DNA of 10,611 nt from contig JBKDFX010000147.1 of NCBI GenBank assembly GCA_046336825.1, forward strand, positions 1-10,611, written 5' to 3'. Both the position numbers and the translations under genes were made by a program. The notes under the pieces are model-generated. The model saw only the letters and a list, made by a program, of their open reading frames with translations, was not told the origin of the DNA and searched no databases. The stretch is from Ga0074139 sp046336825 (lineage in GTDB: Bacteria; Bdellovibrionota; Bdellovibrionia; Bdellovibrionales; Bdellovibrionaceae). Shown here in pieces: positions 1-6,923 of this stretch; position 1 is the stretch's first letter; every line of letters begins with the position of its first letter.

Positions 1-88
1 CCTGATTAGTGGGCTTGGCTACAACTTGCAATGCAGTTGCTAAGGTCATAAGACCCGCAAGCGCAGTTAGGGTGATGGCTTTCTTCAT
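1..88 (-). CDS. Exported protein, 5' end only (signal peptide)
   Basis: Only the first 29 codons lie in the window; the gene continues past its left edge. The translation begins MKKAITLTALAGLMTL and continues ATALQVVAKPTNQ, a classical Sec signal peptide: a basic KK start, a hydrophobic core of about 17 residues, and a likely signal peptidase I site after VVA (residue 24) before KPT. The start is firm because a strong Shine-Dalgarno (AAGGAG) lies 6 nt upstream of the ATG. The mature protein is therefore expected in the periplasm or outside the cell, but nothing of it is visible and no function can be given. It reads in the same direction as pepA, with a terminator-like hairpin between them, so it probably has its own promoter. 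Confidence 0.8.
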   Translation of the reverse strand, partial: MKKAITLTALAGLMTLATALQVVAKPTNQ

Positions 89-111
89 TTCAACTCCTTT
101 TTATTTATTAG

Positions 112-140
112 TTTTAAGCGCAAAAATACACTGGGGTCAA
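112..140 (-). promoter_or_regulatory. Candidate promoter for the exported-protein gene
   Basis: On the minus strand TTGACC (135-140) is followed after 17 nt by TTAAAA (112-117), about 23 nt upstream of the start codon. The -35 is good and the -10 is poor (3 of 6). The -35 overlaps the hairpin taken as the pepA terminator, so termination and initiation would share sequence. This is only a candidate. Confidence 0.3.
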
Positions 141-148
141 AAGGCCCC
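122..148 (-). terminator. Probable pepA terminator hairpin
   Basis: Downstream of the pepA stop, the minus strand reads GGGGCC-TTTT-GACCCC (133-148), a 6-bp stem with one G-T pair, followed 6 nt later by a run of five T (122-126). The T run is displaced from the stem, so termination may be partial. The same GGGGC...TTTT...GCCCC core recurs downstream of lon. Confidence 0.5.
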
Positions 149-185
149 AACGGGTAGCAATAAAGCATAAGACGTGCCACACCAA

Positions 186-1688
186 TTAGGTGAAAGATTT
201 GGCGAGCTCCACAAAGGTTCTAATCATAACGCCACTGGCCCCTTTTTTTGTGCAGTAGTTGAGTCGATTGCCCACTGCCCAGGCCGTCCCTGCGATGTCA
301 AAATGAGCCCAGGGAATGCCTTCACCTACAAATTGTTCAAGAAAAGCTGCTGCCGTGGCAGAGCCAGCTCCTTTTCCTGATGAGATATTTGAAAGATCAG
401 CATAGGTTCCCTTCATATCAGACAGATGGTCATCAGTGAGAGGCATTCTCCAAGTGAGTTCTCCCGAAGTCTCGGAAGCTGACTTAATTTTTTTATCCAG
501 GTCCTGTGAGCGAGTGAAGTATCCCGTGTGAGTGTTTCCAAGTGCAACAACCATAGCACCTGTTAAAGTGGCTGCATCTACAATCGCTTTTGGCTTAATT
601 TCTGTGGCATAAGAGAGAGCATCAGCTAAAATAAGTCGGCCCTCGGCGTCTGTGTTGTTCACTTCAAAAGTTTTTCCGTTTCGAGCCGTATGAACATCCC
701 CTGGCTTCGTGGCTGAACCATTGACTAAGTTTTCAGTTGCTGGAACTAAACCTACCACATTGATTTTCAATTTAAGTTTTGCAATGGCAAGCAGTGTTCC
801 AATCACATTGGCTCCACCGCACATATCGTATTTCATTTCTTCCATAGCGGCGCCGGGTTTAATGCTGATACCACCGCAATCAAAAGTGAGACCTTTGCCA
901 ACAAAAACGAGAGGCTTATCAGTGGCTTTACCACCTTTGTAATCCATGATGATAAATCGAGGTTCTTGATCTGATCCATTGGATACGCCCAGAAGGCCGC
1001 CCATTTTTTCTTTTTTTAAACGCGCCTTATCCCAAATCTGAACTTTTACCGAAGTGCCCTTGAAAGCTTCCTGAGCTGAATCAGCAAGAATCTTGGGAGT
1101 CATTAAGTTTCCGGGCAAATCGCCGAGTCGACGAGAAAAATTAACACACTGAGAAAGTACAGTGGCCGTTTCAAAGGCCTCCTTTAATTTTTTGTCTTTT
1201 GCATTCTGAGTGACCACATGTAGCGTTGGAGAATAGGCCTTGTCTGATTTTTTAGTTTTAAGCTCATCAAAACTGTAGGCGGCCAAATTGAGTCCTTCGA
1301 CGAGAGCTTTCATATAATGAGCTGTTTGAGAGCTGGAAGTTGTGATGTCATCAAAATTCAAAGCGGCTTCAGTGGCCTTAAGACCTTTGAGCGCTTCGAA
1401 AGCAGCGGCTCCAGCACGTCGGACTTTTTCGTGGTCAATGTCGGCGGAGGAACCAAGTCCAACAACGATGACATGTTTGAAACCATGAAAATGAATATCA
1501 CGAAAAACAACGGATTCATTGGCGGCACCTGTAATCATTTTATCTTCAATGGAAGAAGATAATTTTTTATGCAGTTCTTTCAGGGAAATTTCAGCTAACT
1601 TCTCTTTTTGGGATGAACTTTTTGAAAATGTGACCAAAGTGGAGCAGGAGATATTGTGAATTGGGCGTTGAATTAAATTAATGAGCAT
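186..1688 (-). CDS. pepA: Leucyl aminopeptidase (cytosol aminopeptidase, peptidase family M17)
   Basis: This 500-residue protein releases N-terminal amino acids from peptides in the cytoplasm, a late step of protein turnover. The length matches the family (E. coli PepA is 503). Residues 1-150 form the variable N-terminal domain; the catalytic domain follows from about 185. The two-metal site and catalytic residues are all visible: K265 and D270 in GKGLTFD, K277 in ISIKPG, D288 in MKYDMCGG, and D347, E349 and R351 in the M17 signature NNTDAEGRL. These align with E. coli K270, D275, K282, D293, D352, E354 and R356. No signal peptide is present. The start is supported by AGAGGA about 5 nt before the ATG. 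The gene is divergent from clpP with 147 nt between them, so the peptidase that finishes peptides sits beside the protease that makes them. In some bacteria PepA also binds DNA; nothing here shows that role. Confidence 0.96.
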   Translation of the reverse strand: MLINLIQRPIHNISCSTLVTFSKSSSQKEKLAEISLKELHKKLSSSIEDKMITGAANESVVFRDIHFHGFKHVIVVGLGSSADIDHEKVRRAGAAAFEALKGLKATEAALNFDDITTSSSQTAHYMKALVEGLNLAAYSFDELKTKKSDKAYSPTLHVVTQNAKDKKLKEAFETATVLSQCVNFSRRLGDLPGNLMTPKILADSAQEAFKGTSVKVQIWDKARLKKEKMGGLLGVSNGSDQEPRFIIMDYKGGKATDKPLVFVGKGLTFDCGGISIKPGAAMEEMKYDMCGGANVIGTLLAIAKLKLKINVVGLVPATENLVNGSATKPGDVHTARNGKTFEVNNTDAEGRLILADALSYATEIKPKAIVDAATLTGAMVVALGNTHTGYFTRSQDLDKKIKSASETSGELTWRMPLTDDHLSDMKGTYADLSNISSGKGAGSATAAAFLEQFVGEGIPWAHFDIAGTAWAVGNRLNYCTKKGASGVMIRTFVELAKSFT

Positions 1689-1735
1689 AAAATCCTCTTT
1701 GAGTTTTTCGCGTAAGTGGTGAATATAACGTGGGA

Positions 1736-1763
1736 ATTATCACTATCACAGATCTTAGTCCAA
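1736..1763 (-). promoter_or_regulatory. Candidate pepA promoter
   Basis: On the minus strand TTGGAC (1758-1763), 16 nt, then GATAAT (1736-1741). The -10 is close to consensus (5 of 6) and the -35 weaker (3 of 6). A second possible -10, TATATT (1722-1727), lies closer to the gene but has no visible -35. Confidence 0.35.
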
Positions 1764-1789
1764 GCAAGGTCTTTTTTTAAAGTCAAAAG

Positions 1790-1836
1790 CAGCTGGGGCC
1801 GATAAATTGAATACAATCATCACCAGGAGCCAGCTG
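1790..1836 (+). promoter_or_regulatory. Inverted repeat bracketing the clpP ribosome binding site
   Basis: CAGCTGG (1790-1796) is the exact reverse complement of CCAGCTG (1830-1836). The right arm ends on the first base of the GTG start codon, and the 33-nt loop contains the Shine-Dalgarno AGGAG (1825-1829). If the transcript begins upstream of 1790, folding could limit translation initiation. The arms are only 7 bp, so chance is possible. No convincing -35/-10 pair for clpP was found in this intergenic region. Confidence 0.25.
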
Positions 1837-2441
1837 TGTCTTCACTTGTTCCCTACGTCATTGAGCAAACTTCTCGAGGCGAAAGATCCTACGATATCTA
1901 CTCACGACTTCTTAAAGATCGAATTGTCATTTTGGGCACTCCCGTCACCGACGATGTGGCGAACAGCCTAATTGCACAATTTTTATTTTTAGAAAGTGAT
2001 AATCCAGAAAAAGACATTCACTTTTATATTAATTCTCCTGGGGGCAGTGTTTCTGCGGGACTCGCCATCTATGACGTCATGCAGTTTGTTAAGTGTGACG
2101 TAGCTACCTTTTGTATGGGCACTGCAGCTAGTTTTGGCTCCTTATTATTACAATCAGGCACTAAAGGAAAACGCTACAGTATGCCAAACACTCGCATCAT
2201 GATTCATCAGCCTCATCTGGGCGGCGGTGGATTAGGTGGACAAGTGACTGATATTGAGATCCATGCTAAAGAGCTCATTAAGACAAAAGAGAAGCTCGTC
2301 AAAATTTATGAGAGACACTCAGGCATTGCTTATGACAAATTGTACTCCATGATGGAGCGTGATTACTTCATGGGTGCAGAAGAAGCAAAAGGCTTGGGTT
2401 TGATAGACCACGTTGTTGAATCTCGAAAATTGTCAAAGTAG
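1836..2441 (+). CDS. clpP: ATP-dependent Clp protease proteolytic subunit
   Basis: This is the serine peptidase of family S14 that forms the double heptameric chamber of ClpXP and cuts unfolded substrates fed in by ClpX. It has 201 residues. The catalytic triad is present: S99 in GTAASFGS, H124 in MIHQPH and D176 in MERDYF, corresponding to E. coli S111, H136 and D185. The N-terminal segment has no long propeptide and leads straight into the YDIYSRLLKDRI region typical of the axial pore and head. After H124 the glycine-rich stretch HLGGGGLGGQ is three residues longer than the E. coli LGGYQGQ. The start is GTG, chosen because AGGAG lies 6 nt upstream and the protein then aligns from the expected N-terminus. 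clpX follows after 14 nt, so the two subunits are co-transcribed. No trigger factor gene precedes it, unlike in many proteobacteria. Confidence 0.97.
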   Translation: MSSLVPYVIEQTSRGERSYDIYSRLLKDRIVILGTPVTDDVANSLIAQFLFLESDNPEKDIHFYINSPGGSVSAGLAIYDVMQFVKCDVATFCMGTAASFGSLLLQSGTKGKRYSMPNTRIMIHQPHLGGGGLGGQVTDIEIHAKELIKTKEKLVKIYERHSGIAYDKLYSMMERDYFMGAEEAKGLGLIDHVVESRKLSK

Positions 2442-2455
2442 AAGGGTCTGGTTAA

Positions 2456-3751
2456 ATGAGTACATTGAATAGTAACTTACGTTGTAGTTTTTGCGGCAAA
2501 AGCCAAAAAGAAGTTAAAAAGCTGATTGCCGGACCAGGTGTTTACATCTGTGATGAATGCATTGATCTTTGTAACGACATTATCGTTGAGGAAAAAGACA
2601 AAGAAACAACTGTCAAAGGTGCTCTTAAAGTTCCTCGACCAGCAGAAATCAAAGCCCATCTTGATGAGTATGTCATTGGCCAAACGGATGCCAAAAAGGC
2701 CCTTTCCGTAGCTGTACATAACCACTATAAAAGAATTAATGCGGCGGCAGGATCAAAAAAAGGCCAAGACATCGAGCTGCAAAAATCAAATATTTTATTG
2801 ATTGGGCCGACCGGCTCAGGAAAAACATTATTAGCCCAAACTATCGCCAAGATTTTAAATGTGCCTTTCGCTATGGCTGACGCCACCACATTAACTGAAG
2901 CAGGATATGTGGGTGAAGATGTGGAAAACGTCGTTCTCAATTTGCTCCAGGCCGCTGAATGGGATGTGGAAAAGTGCCAACGAGGCGTTATCTATATTGA
3001 TGAGATTGATAAAATTTCCAGAAAATCAGAGAATCCCTCCATCACTCGCGATGTGAGTGGTGAAGGTGTGCAACAAGCTCTTCTAAAAATACTAGAAGGC
3101 ACAGTGGCGAACTTGCCTCCCAAGGGTGGCAGAAAGCATCCTCAGCAAGAATTTATTCAAGTTGATACAACCAATATATTATTTATCGTAGGTGGAGCCT
3201 TCGTTGGTTTGGACAAGGTTATCGAGGGAAGAACGACAAACAAATCCCTCGGAATCGGTGCCGAAATTAAAACAACAAAAGAGAAAGCGGCCACCGAAAA
3301 TCCCTACCGAAATGTTGAGCCCGATGACTTAGTTAAATTTGGACTGATTCCAGAGTTTATCGGCCGTCTTCCTACTTTGGCTGTTCTCGATCAGCTTGAT
3401 GAAGCCGCACTCATTGATATTCTGATTCGTCCTAAAAATGCGATCACTAAGCAGTATCAAAAGCTTTTCAGCTATGAAGGTGTGGATTTGAAATTCACAG
3501 ACAAAGCCCTAAAGGCCATCGCTGAAACAGCTATTCGTCGCAAGACGGGAGCTCGCGGTTTGCGCGGAGTGATCGAAACTTCAATGTTGGATATTATGTT
3601 TGACATTCCTTCTCGCCAGAACGTGAAGGAAGTGGTCATTGATGAAAATGTGATATTACAAAAATCCCAACCAGTTATAGTTTTTAAAGCTGAAGGCGAG
3701 ACAACAAAGAAGACAGATCGTCCCTCAGGTGATCCAGCTGAAAGCGCTTAG
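2456..3751 (+). CDS. clpX: ATP-dependent Clp protease ATP-binding subunit (unfoldase)
   Basis: This hexameric AAA+ unfoldase recognises tagged or regulated substrates and threads them into ClpP. It has 431 residues, normal for the family. The N-terminal zinc-binding domain has four cysteines, C10, C13, C32 and C35. Then come Walker A GPTGSGKT (117-124), pore-1 loop GYVGED (150-155), Walker B VIYIDEID (178-185), the RKSE pore-2 segment (189-192), the arginine-finger region EFIGRLP (300-306) and sensor-2 GARGLR (365-370). The loop that docks on ClpP reads L265-G266-I267, against IGF in E. coli and the usual [LIV]-G-[FL]. The ribosome binding site is weak (GAAGGG about 9 nt before the ATG), so translation may partly depend on coupling to clpP, which ends 14 nt upstream. 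The C-terminal 20 residues are a charged, low-complexity tail. Confidence 0.97.
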   Translation: MSTLNSNLRCSFCGKSQKEVKKLIAGPGVYICDECIDLCNDIIVEEKDKETTVKGALKVPRPAEIKAHLDEYVIGQTDAKKALSVAVHNHYKRINAAAGSKKGQDIELQKSNILLIGPTGSGKTLLAQTIAKILNVPFAMADATTLTEAGYVGEDVENVVLNLLQAAEWDVEKCQRGVIYIDEIDKISRKSENPSITRDVSGEGVQQALLKILEGTVANLPPKGGRKHPQQEFIQVDTTNILFIVGGAFVGLDKVIEGRTTNKSLGIGAEIKTTKEKAATENPYRNVEPDDLVKFGLIPEFIGRLPTLAVLDQLDEAALIDILIRPKNAITKQYQKLFSYEGVDLKFTDKALKAIAETAIRRKTGARGLRGVIETSMLDIMFDIPSRQNVKEVVIDENVILQKSQPVIVFKAEGETTKKTDRPSGDPAESA

Positions 3752-3759
3752 GAGTCCGC

Positions 3760-4158
3760 GTGGGAACCATGAGTTCTGCAGATAAAGACCCCGTTTACAA
3801 CATATTGCTGGTGGATGACGACGCCAGCGTTCGTGAAATTATTGAAATGCGTCTTACCAGCTTGGGTTTTAATGTCACGACGGCCGTCAATGGAATGCAT
3901 GCCATGCAACGACTCAGAGGAGCCAGTTCTCCCATTCATTTAGTGATTACGGACCTATCTATGCCTGGGCAGGGTGGTTTGGATTTGATTTCTAGCATTA
4001 AAACAAGCTCAGAATTTAAGCACCTGCCTGTGATCACATTGACAGGCAATATTGATGTTGAAATTTTAAAATCTGCAAAATTAAAAGGGGCCGATGAGGT
4101 CCTAGTGAAGCCAGTTTCATTTAATGCCTTATTAGAGAGAATTCAGGCTCATATTTAG
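3760..4158 (+). CDS. Stand-alone response regulator receiver domain (CheY-like)
   Basis: This 132-residue protein is a single receiver domain with no output domain; it should be phosphorylated by an unknown histidine kinase and act by protein-protein contact or as a phosphate relay. Visible residues are the acidic pocket D19, D20 and D21 (VDDD), phosphoacceptor D65 (VITDLSMPG), the switch Thr T95 (ITLTGN) and the conserved lysine K117 (VLVKPVS). A GTG start at 3760 is preferred because GGAG (3751-3754), overlapping the clpX stop, is 5 nt away; an in-frame ATG at 3769 would be 14 nt from it. The gene begins 8 nt after clpX and ends 162 nt before lon, so it is co-transcribed with clpPX. The placement suggests, but does not show, an adaptor or signalling role in regulated proteolysis. 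The partner kinase is not in the window. Confidence 0.9.
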   Translation: MGTMSSADKDPVYNILLVDDDASVREIIEMRLTSLGFNVTTAVNGMHAMQRLRGASSPIHLVITDLSMPGQGGLDLISSIKTSSEFKHLPVITLTGNIDVEILKSAKLKGADEVLVKPVSFNALLERIQAHI

Positions 4159-4267
4159 CATCTGCCAATTTCGGTTCATTAATTATTTTTATATGTAAGG
4201 GCTCTCAGAATTTGGGGTCCAGTTTCAAATCGGAACTTTTTCCTTCCTGCTAGCTTGCTTTACTCAC

Positions 4268-4300
4268 TATACTGATCAAGTTAGGTCATGGAGATCTAAC
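4268..4300 (+). promoter_or_regulatory. lon leader: candidate -10 box and 8-bp hairpin
   Basis: TATACT (4268-4273) is a good -10 box with no clear sigma70 -35 at the right distance. A GGAACTT at 4232-4238 resembles an extracytoplasmic-stress -35, but no matching -10 is seen. Directly after the -10, GTTAGGTC (4280-4287) and GATCTAAC (4293-4300) form an 8-bp stem with one G-T pair and the loop ATGGA. Transcription from TATACT would start at about 4280, putting the hairpin at the 5' end of the lon mRNA, with the Shine-Dalgarno GGGAGGG (4310-4317) free downstream. It could stabilise the mRNA or be an operator. Confidence 0.35.
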
Positions 4301-4320
4301 AATTATGCGAGGGAGGGCTC

Positions 4321-6774
4321 ATGAACGACACTAAACCCCAAACACTACCCCTTTTACCCCTGCGAGATCTCATCATTTTCCCACACATGATGATGCCTCT
4401 TTTTGTTGGACGTGAAAAATCCATCAATGCTCTTGAAGAAGCGATGAGCAAGCAGATTGATATTGTCTTGGCTGCACAAAAGGATGCAAAAACCAACAAT
4501 CCAGAACCAAAAGACATTTATGTTGTGGGAACAATCGGCACAATTATCCAGTTGCTGCGATTGCCAGACGGAACGGTCAAGGTCTTAGTCGAAGGCAAAC
4601 GACGTGTTCGAATTAAAAACTTCATCAACAATGACTCCTTTTTCTCAGTGCAAATTGATGAAATTGAAGAGGACGTGGATAATTTAGTTGAAGCCCAAGC
4701 CCTTATTCGCTCTGTCAAAAACACATTTGAAACTTATGTGAAATTAAATAAACGAATTCCACCTGAAATTTTGATGCGGGTTTCTACCATCGATAATCCC
4801 GGTGAGCTTGCTGATATTATCGTGGCACAACTCAATCTTAAACTTGAGGAGAAGCAAAAGGTTCTAGAAATTTTGGATCCTGCTAAGCGCCTTGAGCACT
4901 TGTTGAACACAATGACGGGAGAAATCGAAATCCTCGAAGTGGAAAAGAAAATCCGCACTCGAGTTAAAAAGCAAATGGAGCGATCACAGAAAGAGTACTA
5001 TTTGAATGAGCAAATGCAGGCCATTCAAAAAGAACTTGGCGAAAAAGATGATTACCAGGCCGAGCTGCAAGACCTAGAAAACAAAGCCAAAGCTAAAAAA
5101 ATGACCAAAGAAGCTTTTGAAAAGGTCATGAAAGAAATTAAAAAACTCAAAATGATGTCTCCCATGTCAGCTGAGGCGACAGTGGTCAGAAATTATATTG
5201 ATTGGGTTTTGTCATTGCCATGGACTGACTACGCTGAAGAAAGCCATGACATTAAAAGAGCCCAAAAAGTTCTTGATGATGATCATTGGGGACTTGAAAA
5301 AGTTAAAGATCGCATATTGGAATATCTGGCTGTGCTTAAAATTTCAAAGTCGATGAAAGGGCCCATTTTATGTCTCGTAGGCCCTCCTGGTGTGGGTAAG
5401 ACCTCCTTGGCCAGATCCATTGCCACTTCTCTCAATCGTCAATTCGCAAGGATTTCGTTGGGCGGAGTCAGGGATGAAGCTGAAATCAGAGGTCACAGAA
5501 AAACCTACGTGGGTGCCATGCCTGGTAAAATTCTTCAAGCTCTGAGAAAAGTAGACAAGGGCAATCCTGTTATGCTTTTGGACGAAATTGATAAAATGGC
5601 CAATGATTTCCGCGGTGATCCTTCGGCCGCCATGCTTGAAGTTTTAGATCCTGAGCAGAACCATAATTTTCAAGATCACTATCTTGAATTGGATTATGAT
5701 TTGTCTAAGGTGATGTTCATTGCCACGGCCAATTCGCTGCACACGGTGCCTCGTCCTCTTTTAGATCGCATGGAGATCATTTCTTTAGAAGGCTATATTG
5801 AGCAGGAAAAATTTCATATTGCTAAGAACTATTTAGTTCCCAAGCAACTGGAAGCTCATGGTCTATTGGACTACAAAGTGACTATGCCTGAAGCCACCAT
5901 TCGCAACATCATCCGCTACTACACTAAGGAAGCAGGTGTTCGAAATCTAGAAAGACAAGTGGCCAATGTGTGTCGAAAAATGGCCAAAGAAATTGTTATG
6001 GCTGAAGCCGCCACTGAAATGAAGGGCAGCAAAAAAGCCAAGAAGTCCAAAGAGTCTCAAAACCATGTGATCACTCCGAAAAAGCTCGTCGAACTTTTGG
6101 GGCCTGAAAAATACAAGTACGGCAAAATTGAAGAGAAAAATGAAATTGGCCTCACCAACGGAATGGCTTGGACTGAAGTGGGTGGAGATCTACTTGCAGT
6201 AGAAGTGACTGTGGTGCCTGGTCGTGGAAAGTTCACAGTGACGGGGCAGTTGGGTGATGTGATGAAAGAATCTTGTACAGCAGCTCTTAGCTATGTTCGA
6301 TCAAGGGGACCTCTTTTTGGTATGGATAAAGAGTTCTTTGCCAATACAGATGTTCACATTCACTTGCCTGAAGGAGCTGTTCCAAAAGATGGACCCTCGG
6401 CTGGAATTGCTTTAACAACTTCAATCGTTTCTTCCATCATGAAAATACCCGTTAAAAGAACAGTGGCGATGACTGGTGAAATTTCTTTGCGTGGTAAAGT
6501 GATGGCCATTGGTGGTTTGAAGGAAAAGATTTTAGCCGCCCATCGGGGTGGAATTAAAATGATCATTTGTCCTAAAGAAAATGAAAAGGATTTGAAAGAT
6601 ATTCCAAAAGAAGTCATGAAGGATTTAAAAGTGATTCTTGTGGATCATGTTGATCAAGTTCTGATTAATGCTCTGGATATTAAGTCTCCCAAAGAACTCT
6701 TCAAAAATGAAAGAGCTAGAGACGCGGGAATCAAAGCCCAGTATACAGGACAAGCGACTCACGCCACCCATTAG
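4321..6774 (+). CDS. lon: ATP-dependent protease La (Lon)
   Basis: This hexameric cytoplasmic AAA+ serine protease degrades misfolded and selected regulatory proteins. It has 817 residues, slightly longer than E. coli Lon (784). Domain order: N-terminal substrate domain from about 8 to 205 (starting LPLLPLRDLIIFPHMMMPL), a coiled-coil helical segment at about 205-280 (EYYLNEQMQAIQKELGE), the AAA+ module with Walker A GPPGVGKT (354-361) and Walker B VMLLDEID (417-424), and the protease domain from about 605. The catalytic dyad is S693 (PKDGPSAG) and K736 (GGLKEK), 43 residues apart as in E. coli S679 and K722. A Lys/Ser-rich insert (about 561-582) between the AAA+ helical subdomain and the protease domain is absent from E. 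coli Lon. A strong GGGAGGG supports the start. It sits downstream of clpP-clpX-receiver in the same direction but has its own 162-nt leader and a hairpin at its 3' end. Confidence 0.97.
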   Translation: MNDTKPQTLPLLPLRDLIIFPHMMMPLFVGREKSINALEEAMSKQIDIVLAAQKDAKTNNPEPKDIYVVGTIGTIIQLLRLPDGTVKVLVEGKRRVRIKNFINNDSFFSVQIDEIEEDVDNLVEAQALIRSVKNTFETYVKLNKRIPPEILMRVSTIDNPGELADIIVAQLNLKLEEKQKVLEILDPAKRLEHLLNTMTGEIEILEVEKKIRTRVKKQMERSQKEYYLNEQMQAIQKELGEKDDYQAELQDLENKAKAKKMTKEAFEKVMKEIKKLKMMSPMSAEATVVRNYIDWVLSLPWTDYAEESHDIKRAQKVLDDDHWGLEKVKDRILEYLAVLKISKSMKGPILCLVGPPGVGKTSLARSIATSLNRQFARISLGGVRDEAEIRGHRKTYVGAMPGKILQALRKVDKGNPVMLLDEIDKMANDFRGDPSAAMLEVLDPEQNHNFQDHYLELDYDLSKVMFIATANSLHTVPRPLLDRMEIISLEGYIEQEKFHIAKNYLVPKQLEAHGLLDYKVTMPEATIRNIIRYYTKEAGVRNLERQVANVCRKMAKEIVMAEAATEMKGSKKAKKSKESQNHVITPKKLVELLGPEKYKYGKIEEKNEIGLTNGMAWTEVGGDLLAVEVTVVPGRGKFTVTGQLGDVMKESCTAALSYVRSRGPLFGMDKEFFANTDVHIHLPEGAVPKDGPSAGIALTTSIVSSIMKIPVKRTVAMTGEISLRGKVMAIGGLKEKILAAHRGGIKMIICPKENEKDLKDIPKEVMKDLKVILVDHVDQVLINALDIKSPKELFKNERARDAGIKAQYTGQATHATH

Positions 6775-6803
6775 TTAGTGCACAAAATAATAGCAAATCA
6801 TGT

Positions 6804-6830
6804 AATCAAGGGGCATTTTGCCCCTTGATT
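6804..6830 (+). terminator. lon 3' hairpin, probable terminator
   Basis: AATCAAGGGGCA (6804-6815) and TGCCCCTTGATT (6819-6830) form a perfect 12-bp stem with a 3-nt loop, 29 nt after the lon stop. The stem is very stable, but the following bases (CGTTCT) are not a proper T run. It may act as a weak or factor-assisted terminator or as a 3'-end stabiliser. Confidence 0.6.
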
Positions 6831-6832
6831 CG

Positions 6833-6897
6833 TTCTGACATAAGAAATCGGATTGACCCCCAGGACAGATTCTGACATTTTGGTCAGCTCTTTGACA
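6833..6897 (+). promoter_or_regulatory. Repeated TGACA boxes upstream of the TPR-winged-helix regulator
   Basis: TTCTGACAT occurs at 6833-6841 and 6870-6878, and a related TTTGACAGT begins at 6891. The second copy is also part of a palindrome, CTGAC-N6-GTCAG (6872-6887). A possible sigma70 pair, TTGACC (6853-6858), 17 nt, CATTTT, is weak. Direct repeats upstream of an OmpR-type DNA-binding protein gene suggest autoregulation, which is inferred only. Confidence 0.3.
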
Positions 6898-6923
6898 GTA
6901 CATGAAATAGGGGATTCAACGAG

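Noticed and set aside
174..1562. Several short plus-strand frames within pepA
   Set aside because: They are antisense shadows of a gene with intact M17 catalytic motifs and have no ribosome binding sites.
1812..1817. TACAAT as the clpP -10 box
   Set aside because: Transcription would begin at about 1824, inside or at the ribosome binding site, and there is no -35 at the correct distance.
2349..2360. Apparent loss of the ClpP catalytic aspartate (MM where E. coli has DT)
   Set aside because: Counting back from the C-terminus shows the catalytic Asp of E. coli (D185) and human ClpP (D227) is the one in ERDRF/ERDRY; it is kept here as D176 in ERDYF.
4305..4334. Nine-codon upstream frame (ATG CGA GGG AGG ...) overlapping the lon start
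   Set aside because: It has no ribosome binding site of its own and its coding stretch simply covers the lon Shine-Dalgarno, so chance is the simplest explanation.
6892..6897. TTGACA as the -35 of the TPR regulator gene
   Set aside because: A -10 at 16-18 nt would fall on the ribosome binding site and start codon.
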